From assembly GCA_947174365.1 (NCBI GenBank), contig CAMWIR010000003.1, positions 1 through 46,982 of the forward strand: a stretch of DNA of 46,982 bases, written 5' to 3'. Source of the stretch: an uncultured Ruminococcus sp. GTDB taxonomy: Bacteria; Bacillota; Clostridia; Oscillospirales; Ruminococcaceae. Each line of letters begins with the position of its first letter. The first letter of the stretch is position 1. The position numbers were made by a program, and so were the translations under genes. Under the pieces are notes generated by a model. That model was not told the origin of the DNA. It saw only the letters and a list, made by a program, of their open reading frames with translations, and searched no databases. Below, in pieces: positions 7,488-14,084 of the stretch.

Positions 7488-7972
7488 AATACTCTTCTCT
7501 CCTATTCTTAAAAATAATCCCTGCTTAAAAACTTAAGCCGCTTAATGTCAAGCCGATTAAAAATTAATCAACTCAAAAAATAAGCCTCGGACTTTTTCGG
7601 TTTTCCTTCTACATTTTATTATACATTGGATTTTGAGCTTAGTCAACAGGAAAATATGATTAATTTCGTTTTTGGGTGAAATTTCTGCTTTTTGAATTAC
7701 AGTGCACGTTTTTTTTGATTTTATTTTGTTGATTTTAACGAATTTTATTGGAGTTGTACAAGTTTCAACAATTATTTATATGCAAATTGACAGAAATTTG
7801 TTTACAAAAAATTTGGCAAAACTTGTCGGAATTTTAATATTTTAACAAATAATGAATATATGTGCCATTCACTTTTGTGATTTATCGATTTAAAAAATTA
7901 AAATCATGCAAACAATAACAAAAGTCTTGTCCGTAAAAGGCTTTGTGCATAACGCAAGAAATTACGCTTATA
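7488..7972. other. AT-rich intergenic region upstream of HPr
   Basis: About 485 nt, strongly AT-rich, without a supported gene. It contains the HPr promoter at 7618-7646 on the minus strand; the rest shows only weak hairpins. Confidence 0.5.
7618..7646 (-). promoter_or_regulatory. Sigma-A promoter for HPr
   Basis: On the minus strand TTGACT (7646-7641), a 17-bp spacer and a perfect TATAAT (7623-7618). The start codon is about 130 nt downstream, leaving a leader of about 120 nt. Confidence 0.8.
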
Positions 7973-8470
7973 TCAGCCCGCACAGTAGATCTCCGAATAA
8001 AGCTCAAGACATTTTTCATTGACCTTCAGAAATTCTCTGCCGTTTTCCTCAATATATTCGGGAGCATACGCATATTCCGCTGCGTCGCCCTCCAAGAATA
8101 TCTGCGAATACTGCCACGCTGCATAATAGCCGCAGATTGCCTTTAACACAGCAGGAGAAAAGTCGGAAAATCCCCAGTATTTACTCGCCCATATGCCCTC
8201 GCCGTTTTTGAATTCGGATATAATGTCGTCCGAAAGGGCAAATCTGCAAATGATTATTCCCATATTTATACGGAACGCTTCATCGTCCGACATAGGGATA
8301 TCTGCCTTGCCCTCGCTGAATAAGCAGTAATAGTCAAAGTCGGCATATTTTTCCAAATCCTCCGATTCATCAAAAACATCACCGGTAAATTCTTGCAAAG
8401 CGATCTCATTATCGCAGCATATGTCCTCATTGTACGGTATCAGAATGTCCGCCTTTTCTCTTGTTTCCAT
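7973..8470 (-). CDS. Acidic hypothetical protein
   Basis: A 165-residue, strongly acidic cytoplasmic protein that I do not recognise. It begins METREKADILIPYNEDIC and shows alternating acidic and aromatic patches (DFDYYCLFSEGKADIPMSDDE), then a helical C-terminal half with AICGYYAAWQYSQIF. No signal peptide, membrane segment or catalytic motif is visible. The start is fixed by GGAGG seven bases upstream of ATG. It follows trmD by 77 nt on the same strand, with a heptamer repeat between them, and may be transcribed with it, although no trmD function is implied. It ends before the long AT-rich region upstream of HPr. Confidence 0.75.
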   Translation of the reverse strand: METREKADILIPYNEDICCDNEIALQEFTGDVFDESEDLEKYADFDYYCLFSEGKADIPMSDDEAFRINMGIIICRFALSDDIISEFKNGEGIWASKYWGFSDFSPAVLKAICGYYAAWQYSQIFLEGDAAEYAYAPEYIEENGREFLKVNEKCLELYSEIYCAG

Positions 8471-8507
8471 AATAATCCTCCATATTAAACTATCTGACTG
8501 TTCTTGC

Positions 8508-8535
8508 CTCTTGCTTCTTCCTCTTTTGCCTTTTG
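8508..8535. repeat. Degenerate 7-bp repeat between trmD and the next gene
   Basis: The plus strand reads CTTGCCT, CTTGCTT, CTTCCTC, TTTTGCC in series, the same unit as the repeats at 796 and 3346. It lies directly downstream of trmD in transcription order. Confidence 0.45.
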
Positions 8536-8547
8536 TGAACCTTTGGT

Positions 8548-9225
8548 TCACGGTAGCATATCGGGTCTGCGTTCACGGGTTATCCTCACAGCCTCGGTAT
8601 GCCTGTATTCCGCAATTTTCCTGTGATCTCCCGAAAGCAGAACGGGAGGCACAGCCATACCCTCCCATACCTCGGGGCGGGTGTAGTGGGGATATTCAAG
8701 AAGCCCGCTGTAATGGCTTTCCTCGGTGAAGCACTCATCCGAGGGCAGCACCCCCGGGCAAAGCCTTGCCACAGCGTCGCAGACCACCAGCGCAGGCAGC
8801 TCGCCCCCCGTTACCACATAATCCCCCACGGAAATTTCCTCGTCAACTATCCTGTCGATTATCCGCTGGTCGACCCCCTCGTAATGCCCGCAGAGAATGA
8901 ACAGATAAGGGTGCCCCGAAAGCTCTGCCGCTTTCGCCTGCGTAAATACAGTCCCCTTGGGGGACATATAAATAACATGGGGCCTTTCCGGCAGCTGCCC
9001 CGCCACTGCTTCATAGCAGCGGAAAATAGGTTCGCACTGCATGACCATTCCCATGCCGCCGCCGTAAGGGGAGTCGTCCACCCTGCGGTGCTTGTTAAAG
9101 GCATAGTCTCTTATCTGATGACAGTTTATCTCAATATTTCCCGCCTTTATCCCCCTGCCCACAATGCTTTCGCCCAGCACTGCGCTGCACATTTCGGGGA
9201 ACAGAGTGGCTATGTCTATTCTCAT
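8548..9225 (-). CDS. trmD: tRNA (guanine-N1)-methyltransferase TrmD
   Basis: A 225-residue SPOUT-family enzyme that methylates G37 next to the anticodon of a subset of tRNAs using S-adenosylmethionine. The N-terminus MRIDIATLFPEM, the 'YAFNKHRRVDDSPYGGGMGMVM' core, 'LCGHYEGVDQRI' and the trefoil-knot segment 'EISVGDYVVTGGELPALV' are all present and in order; length matches bacterial TrmD. The start is supported by AAGGAG. It is not in the usual rpsP-rimM-trmD-rplS context: the gene upstream is cmk and the one downstream is unknown. The 71 nt ending at its start codon are also found ahead of a micro-ORF at 29 kb. Confidence 0.97.
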   Translation of the reverse strand: MRIDIATLFPEMCSAVLGESIVGRGIKAGNIEINCHQIRDYAFNKHRRVDDSPYGGGMGMVMQCEPIFRCYEAVAGQLPERPHVIYMSPKGTVFTQAKAAELSGHPYLFILCGHYEGVDQRIIDRIVDEEISVGDYVVTGGELPALVVCDAVARLCPGVLPSDECFTEESHYSGLLEYPHYTRPEVWEGMAVPPVLLSGDHRKIAEYRHTEAVRITRERRPDMLP

Positions 9226-9292
9226 TATTTTAAGCTCCTTTATCTGATCTTGCACATCAAAAATACGTTGAAACTCAGGGGCTGACCTATAG
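9222..9292 (-). repeat. trmD leader element, copy of the 29-kb element
   Basis: From CTATAG at 9292 to the start codon at 9225-9222, this leader aligns without gaps to 29007-29077, 55 of 71 positions identical and most differences transitions. The best block is CAAAAATACRTTGAAACT on the plus strand. Confidence 0.7.
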
Positions 9293-9320
9293 GAAGCAGG
9301 AGATACAGGTGACAGTAATT

Positions 9321-9989
9321 TTACTTCCGGACCTTTGCTATCATTCCGATGATCGTTTCCGTGGCTTCTTCTAAGGTCATATCCGTGGTGTCCAGCAAAA
9401 CAGCGTCCTCAGCCTGCTTTAAGGGGGCTATTTTTCTGGTGCTGTCCTCACGGTCACGCTTTATAATGTCGCTCAGAACCTGTTCGTATGCAGGCGCATT
9501 TCCCTTTTGGGACAATTCCTTATACCGCCTTTCCGCCCTTGCCTCGGGGGAAGCGGTGAGGAAAATTTTTAGGTCGGCATTGGGCAGCACCACCGTGCCT
9601 ATATCCCGTCCGTCCATTATAACATTATTTTCGACAGCTATTTTTTGCTGCAAATTAAAAAGGAAGTCTCTGACACGGGGTATAGCCGACACGACCGACG
9701 TTGCCATGGAGACCTCGGGAGTGCGTATTTTGCCCGTCACGTCCTCGCCGTTAACAAAAACGTGCTGCTCGCCGTCTATGTATTTCAGCTCGGGAACTAT
9801 ATCCTGCAAAAGTATTTCTACCGCTGACCTGTTATTCACGTCCTTTCCCCGTAACATTACATAGTAAGCAACAGAACGGTACAGCGCTCCCGTATCAACG
9901 TAAATATAACCCAGCGCCTTTGCGGCGGCTTTTGCAATGGTGCTTTTTCCCGCACCCGCAGGCCCGTCTATAGCAATATTTATTGACAT
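9321..9989 (-). CDS. cmk: Cytidylate kinase
   Basis: A 222-residue nucleoside monophosphate kinase that phosphorylates CMP and dCMP with ATP. The P-loop GPAGAGKST is at residues 8-16, followed by 'YVDTGALYRSVAYY' (substrate site), 'VIMDGRDIGTVVLPNADLKIFLTAS' and the lid region 'RRYKELSQKG.......DIIKRDREDSTRKIAPLKQAEDA', all diagnostic of Cmk. Length fits the family. The start at MSINIAIDG is set by GGGAGG upstream; the longer frame back to 10031 has no support. It follows thyX by 58 nt and precedes trmD by 95 nt on the same strand, a plausible nucleotide-metabolism unit with thyX. Confidence 0.97.
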   Translation of the reverse strand: MSINIAIDGPAGAGKSTIAKAAAKALGYIYVDTGALYRSVAYYVMLRGKDVNNRSAVEILLQDIVPELKYIDGEQHVFVNGEDVTGKIRTPEVSMATSVVSAIPRVRDFLFNLQQKIAVENNVIMDGRDIGTVVLPNADLKIFLTASPEARAERRYKELSQKGNAPAYEQVLSDIIKRDREDSTRKIAPLKQAEDAVLLDTTDMTLEEATETIIGMIAKVRK

Positions 9990-10047
9990 ATTTTTACCTC
10001 CCGAATATGCTCGCCTTGTTCCTTGTTTCACATCGAATTTTTATTCA

Positions 10048-10683
10048 TTATGTGCCGGGCTTCACATCAATATCATCAAACAGCACGGGTATCCTTTTCT
10101 TGAAATCCTCCAACATGGGAACAGCTATTTCCCTTATCTGAGGGTGCGCACGTTCCGCAGTGCGCAGCTTGAGGAAATGCCGCCATTCACGGATATTCAT
10201 GGTAACGGCGATTTCCGTCTTAACAGAAGTAGGCAGCACGTCCCTTGCTTCCTCGGGCTTTGCCCCCGCCGCAAGCAGCGCAAAATATGCCTTTTCCGCC
10301 TGCTCCATGGCAGCTTCCCAAAGCTTCATGCACTCGTCTCCCTCAGCCCAGAAAGGCGGACGGATAAAGGTCAGTTCATTGCCGAATTTATCCTTGGAAT
10401 AGTTGCAGTAGCGTGTGCTTTCCTGGCTGTAGCTGGCTAAGCGGTGGCGCACTATCTCGTGAGTGACGCCCCTGTCGCAGATTATCCGAACGGAGATCTT
10501 TTCATGTTCCAGCACCGATTCATGGCCGCTTTTCAGTATCATGGCGGCAAATTTCCGTGCGCTGCCCTCGGTTATCCTGTCCTCGCTTTTGTAGCATGTG
10601 CGTCCGCATTTTTCTATGGTCTCCAGAATCTTTTCGCCGTTTGGCTCTGTGATGAATTCGTAGCAGGGGGATATTATTTTCAT
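10048..10683 (-). CDS. thyX: Flavin-dependent thymidylate synthase ThyX
   Basis: A 211-residue FAD-dependent enzyme that makes dTMP from dUMP with methylenetetrahydrofolate and NAD(P)H. The ThyX signature RHRLASYSQESTRY is present, with the flavin/dUMP-binding 'HEIVRHR' and a C-terminal 'AERAHPQIREIAVPM' region. Length is normal. Its ATG overlaps the stop of the upstream Cys-cluster gene as ATGA, so the two are coupled. AAGGAG lies upstream of the start. Presence of thyX suggests this organism does not depend on the ThyA route, although a thyA gene elsewhere cannot be excluded from this window. Confidence 0.97.
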   Translation of the reverse strand: MKIISPCYEFITEPNGEKILETIEKCGRTCYKSEDRITEGSARKFAAMILKSGHESVLEHEKISVRIICDRGVTHEIVRHRLASYSQESTRYCNYSKDKFGNELTFIRPPFWAEGDECMKLWEAAMEQAEKAYFALLAAGAKPEEARDVLPTSVKTEIAVTMNIREWRHFLKLRTAERAHPQIREIAVPMLEDFKKRIPVLFDDIDVKPGT

Positions 10684-11177
10684 TTGTTTTCTCCTTCCTT
10701 AACTTTTAATATCGGGTAGCCCTGTTCGTAAGGCTTTATCATTTCGGGGTGCAGGGCGGCTTCACGGAATATTTCCTCGGCAAGCCCTCCCTCCAGCATT
10801 CCCGTCAGCTCCGACAAGGGCTTCGAGTACATTTCGGGACAAATGGAGGCAATGGAGATCACAAGATCATTTCCCAGCCGCATTATCCTGTAAGGCCATA
10901 TCTTGCAGTCAAAGGGCTTGAGATCGCCCAGCGTGCAGCCCTTTTGCGGGTCAAGGGCAGGGCAGGTGAAAAGCTCCTCTTTTTCGTCCCAGCATTCCTC
11001 CATGTTAAATATAAAAGCATTCCCTTTTGAGGCAAATTTCAGCCCGGGAGATACCTCAGAGATTTTCTCCCGCAGCTCCTTTGAAATCACGGGAGTTTCC
11101 CACACGTCATATTTGTCAAAAATGCAGCATACCCTGCATTTTGCGCAGCTTTCGGGAGATAGTATTTTTTTTAGCAT
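10680..11177 (-). CDS. YkgJ-family Cys-cluster protein
   Basis: A 165-residue cytoplasmic protein of the YkgJ type, defined by eight or so conserved cysteines that bind zinc or an Fe-S cluster. Visible cysteines: CAKCRVCC near the N-terminus, then CWDEKEELFTCPALDPQKGCTL and FDCKIWPY, and one in ASICPEM. The family's biochemical role is not established. The gene overlaps thyX by 4 nt and is the first gene of a likely thyX-cmk-trmD transcript. GGTG lies upstream of the start. Nothing looks truncated. Confidence 0.82.
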   Translation of the reverse strand: MLKKILSPESCAKCRVCCIFDKYDVWETPVISKELREKISEVSPGLKFASKGNAFIFNMEECWDEKEELFTCPALDPQKGCTLGDLKPFDCKIWPYRIMRLGNDLVISIASICPEMYSKPLSELTGMLEGGLAEEIFREAALHPEMIKPYEQGYPILKVKEGENK

Positions 11178-11415
11178 ATTTTCACCGAACCTCTTTGAAT
11201 TTAATTAATAATGAATTTATTGTGCGTACTTTTTGTGCGATTGATTTATCAAAATTACTTTGGAAATTTGATGTAAGACCGTTTAAAAATTAAATAAAAA
11301 ACGACCGTTTTTTCAGGAAAAAATTATCTGACATACTGCCGCAGTTTTCCGGCTCCCGAAAGCGTATAAAATGACCGCTGCGGAAAATAATATCCCGAGG
11401 AAGGAGCTGTTAAAA

Positions 11416-11853
11416 ATGAACATTACACAGCAGCAATACAGCGAAATGGTAAAGCTTGCGTCCCCGGGGTCGAAAGCCGCTAAGGACATACCCTGCGCCT
11501 TTATAATAGGTGGGCTGATATGCATTCTGGGGCAATGGCTGACAGACCTTTACTCCAATATGGGCTTTGACGACCGCACCTCGGCTGCCTGGTGCACGGT
11601 GACCCTGGTGTTCCTCTCGGCGCTTTTTACCGGGCTCGGGCTTTACGGCAAGCTGGCAAAATACGGCGGCGCAGGAACTCTCGTGCCCGTTACCGGCTTT
11701 GCCAATGCGGTGGCGTCCCCGGCGGTGGAATTCAAGTCGGAGGGGCTTGTGCTGGGACTGGGAGCAAAGATATTCATCATCGCAGGACCCGTTATACTTT
11801 ACGGCGCAGCCGCTTCGGTTATATACGGGATAATCTATTTCTTTATGAAATGA
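11416..11853 (+). CDS. spoVAC: Stage V sporulation protein AC
   Basis: A 145-residue membrane protein of the SpoVAC/SpoVAE family. SpoVA proteins form a channel in the inner membrane of developing spores that takes up dipicolinic acid and releases it on germination. The sequence 'YSEMVKLASPGSKAAKDIPCAFIIGGLICILGQWL', 'VFLSALFTGLGLYGKLAKYGGAGTLVPVTGFANAVASPAVEFKSEGLVLGLGAKIF' is closer to SpoVAC than to SpoVAEb, which lacks the N-terminal extension. Four membrane segments are visible. The start is supported by AAGGAG; an upstream frame to 11371 is not. spoVAD and spoVAE, which normally follow, are absent: the gene stands alone between two minus-strand genes and ends in a strong terminator. The window alone does not show whether the organism sporulates. 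Confidence 0.9.
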   Translation: MNITQQQYSEMVKLASPGSKAAKDIPCAFIIGGLICILGQWLTDLYSNMGFDDRTSAAWCTVTLVFLSALFTGLGLYGKLAKYGGAGTLVPVTGFANAVASPAVEFKSEGLVLGLGAKIFIIAGPVILYGAAASVIYGIIYFFMK

Positions 11854-11878
11854 CCGTTTTTTCGCAAACAGTTTAAAC

Positions 11879-11911
11879 AAGAGGCAGGATCTTAAAACAG
11901 TCTTGCCTCTT
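11879..11911 (+). terminator. Terminator between spoVAC and the PP2C gene
   Basis: An 11-bp stem AAGAGGCAGGA / TCTTGCCTCTT (one G-U) with an 11-nt loop, followed by TAATTTTTG. The two flanking genes converge here, and both sides are T- or A-rich enough for use in either direction. Confidence 0.8.
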
Positions 11912-11969
11912 TAATTTTTGCAAATTCCCGCTTTAATAAATTTCCACCATTGGTAAAGCACGATCATTA

Positions 11970-12725
11970 TTAATTATCATTTGCCGCCAGCAAGCCTACA
12001 GCCGTGATATTATCGGGACTGCCGTTTTCAATGGCGGCGTCCACCAGACGGCGCAGCCTTTTCGGCAGCCGTATGGGCAGGGCAAGGATCTCCTCAAACT
12101 GCCCCGGGGTAACATAATCGGAAAGCCCGTCGGTACAGATTATAATGAGGTCGCCGGGGCGTATGCCTCCCTCTATCTCGGTGATCTGCGGATCGGGGTC
12201 GTCGGCAATGTTTCCGAGAACGGGAAAAATAACGTTCCTCTCGGCGTGAGTCCGCTGCTCATCACGGGTTATTTTTCCCTGTTCATACAGCATCTGCACC
12301 AGCGACTGATCGGTGGAAAGCTGCCGCAGGACCCCGCCTCTGTAGCGGTAAAGCCTGGAATCTCCCACATTTACCGCATATGCCCTGTCCTCCTCGTCCA
12401 CAGCTAAGGCGCAAAGGGTGGTCTGCATATTCACAGTTCCTCCGTGGGTAAGCCCGAAACGGCGGAGCTTGGTATGTATGGTCATGATCTTCGATCTGAG
12501 GCTGACCTTTTTCCCGAATCTGACGGAGCTGAGCAGCTCCAAAGCCAGGTGGGACGCCACTTCCCCCGCAGCCTCTCCCCCCACGCCGTCGGCAACGGCG
12601 GTAATAAAAGGAGGACGTATGTCGCTTTCCATCTGAGCCTTGTTCAGAACAATTTTATTGATAAGATAGGCGTCCTCATTATTCTGCCTGACGCCTTTAT
12701 CGGTTATTCCGCAGCAGTAATACAA
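11970..12725 (-). CDS. PP2C-family Ser/Thr protein phosphatase
   Basis: A 251-residue cytoplasmic phosphatase of the PPM/PP2C (Stp/PrpC) type that removes phosphate from Ser/Thr residues with two Mn/Mg ions. Metal-binding motifs: 'GVRQNNEDAY', 'VADGVGGEAAGEVAS', 'VNVGDSRLYRYR', 'TDGLSDYV' and 'GSPDNITAV'. The start is uncertain: a GTG at 12734 overlaps its own would-be ribosome site, while a TTG at 12725 has AGGTG six bases upstream, so TTG is preferred. In most Firmicutes this gene is paired with a PASTA Ser/Thr kinase; none is visible here. Instead it is divergent from the MoxR-like operon at 12942, from which it is separated by 216 nt. Confidence 0.93.
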   Translation of the reverse strand: MYYCCGITDKGVRQNNEDAYLINKIVLNKAQMESDIRPPFITAVADGVGGEAAGEVASHLALELLSSVRFGKKVSLRSKIMTIHTKLRRFGLTHGGTVNMQTTLCALAVDEEDRAYAVNVGDSRLYRYRGGVLRQLSTDQSLVQMLYEQGKITRDEQRTHAERNVIFPVLGNIADDPDPQITEIEGGIRPGDLIIICTDGLSDYVTPGQFEEILALPIRLPKRLRRLVDAAIENGSPDNITAVGLLAANDN

Positions 12726-12760
12726 AATGCGCACCTCGAAAATAAAAATACTTGTATTTT

Positions 12761-12769
12761 ATTATACCA
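12761..12769 (-). promoter_or_regulatory. Extended -10 promoter for the PP2C gene
   Basis: TGGTATAAT on the minus strand; no good -35 hexamer lies at the right distance, consistent with an extended -10 promoter. Confidence 0.5.
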
Positions 12770-12876
12770 TAGCTTTGTGAATTATTTAATAATTAATGAT
12801 TAATAATTAATAATTATTTTAAAGTGAACATCAGGAAAAGATTTTTTGATAAATGCATTGTGACCGAAAAATATCC

Positions 12877-12905
12877 TTGCAATATAAAGGAAAATGTGAT
12901 ATAAT
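12877..12905 (+). promoter_or_regulatory. Sigma-A promoter of the MoxR-like operon
   Basis: TTGCAA, 17-bp spacer, perfect TATAAT. The first gene starts 37 nt downstream. It shares a 216-nt AT-rich intergenic region with the divergent PP2C promoter. Confidence 0.75.
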
Positions 12906-12941
12906 GTAAATATGAAATCACTATGAAAGGATCTTGCAGCT

Positions 12942-14072
12942 GTGACCGAATATATGACCGATACAGAGCTTAAACTGGCTGAGCTTGGCAATGAAAGCCT
13001 TGATAATGTCAGCCTTATAAAATATTACACCATACCCGGAGATATCCCGGGGCTGATAATGATCTGCGGAAAGGATGTCCCCCTTAACCTTTGCGCTTTG
13101 GACAAGGGCTTTGACGCACTTGAAGAGGCAGCCCTAAAAGCATTTGAGGCAAATCCCGGGGCGGCTGCGGACGATGTCACAAAAAATATTCTGAGCAGCC
13201 GCAGGGAAAGCAGGCTGCCTCCCTGTCTTGAGCCTTTTGAAAGATCGGAGGGCAGCCCTTTGCGAAAGCTCACCTTTGAGAAAAATTTTATAAATGCCTG
13301 TCAGCCGCTTGTATATTATTTTTTGAATGAGGCTTTTGAGGGTGTGGGCGCAAGGACGGAATTTTCGGGGAATTTCTGCGGCTACCGAAACAGGTACATT
13401 ATAAATTGCAGGGTGAACGGGCAGGAAAAAATATTGCCCTTGACGGTTGTTCGCAGCGATCTTGGGGCAGTGTTTGAGATAGGGAATTTTTTATCCCCAA
13501 GGCATTCTGTCAATATTGCTTTGAGCTGCGGCATACGGGGCTTTGATGTGTTCGTGAAAAGCAGCACGGAGCGGGAGATACTGCGGGGATATACTTATGA
13601 CCCCGAGAAAAGATCTTCACAGCTGCGTATCTTTGACGGCGAACTTGTTTATGACAAAAAGCAGGAAATGCTGCCCGAAAATGATCTTGAAATGAGGTTC
13701 GCCGATTTAAAGGAGATCATAAATATCACAGGAAAGATCTGCTGCATTGATACAAAAGATTACGATAAATTTTTGCTTCCTTGGGGCGGGTTATGCCTTT
13801 TGAGAAACGAGGAGCTTTTACATAATTTCATCATTGCGGAATATAAGGAAAAATACGCTGTGATACGGCATTTTTACAGGAGATATGCTCCGTTTGCGGG
13901 TGAGAGCGAAAATAAAATGACCGTATTTTCCTTTAACGCTGTTCACGAAATATTTCCCGAAAAGGATATTGTTCAGACCGAATTTATCCCCACAGGCGTG
14001 TTTACCGCGGGAAGCTTCAAGGAGCGGTTTTCGGGTAAATTTTTTGTAAGAAAATTAAGCGGTATTACATAG
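12942..14072 (+). CDS. Unknown protein, first gene of MoxR-like operon
   Basis: A 376-residue cytoplasmic protein that I do not recognise. It starts at GTG (AAAGGAT nine bases upstream; an in-frame ATG is four codons on). The N-terminal third (about 1-110) is helical and acidic, the remainder looks beta-rich with many aromatic and basic residues ('FEGVGARTEFSGNFCGYRNRYIIN', 'CGIRGFDVFVKSSTEREI'). No nucleotide-binding, protease or membrane signature is seen. It is 12 nt from the next gene, the AAA ATPase, and shares one promoter with it, so it is probably a functional partner, such as a substrate-recognition or scaffold subunit. That role is inference. Codon usage is like its neighbours. Confidence 0.75.
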   Translation: MTEYMTDTELKLAELGNESLDNVSLIKYYTIPGDIPGLIMICGKDVPLNLCALDKGFDALEEAALKAFEANPGAAADDVTKNILSSRRESRLPPCLEPFERSEGSPLRKLTFEKNFINACQPLVYYFLNEAFEGVGARTEFSGNFCGYRNRYIINCRVNGQEKILPLTVVRSDLGAVFEIGNFLSPRHSVNIALSCGIRGFDVFVKSSTEREILRGYTYDPEKRSSQLRIFDGELVYDKKQEMLPENDLEMRFADLKEIINITGKICCIDTKDYDKFLLPWGGLCLLRNEELLHNFIIAEYKEKYAVIRHFYRRYAPFAGESENKMTVFSFNAVHEIFPEKDIVQTEFIPTGVFTAGSFKERFSGKFFVRKLSGIT

Positions 14073-14084
14073 AAAAGGAGAGCT

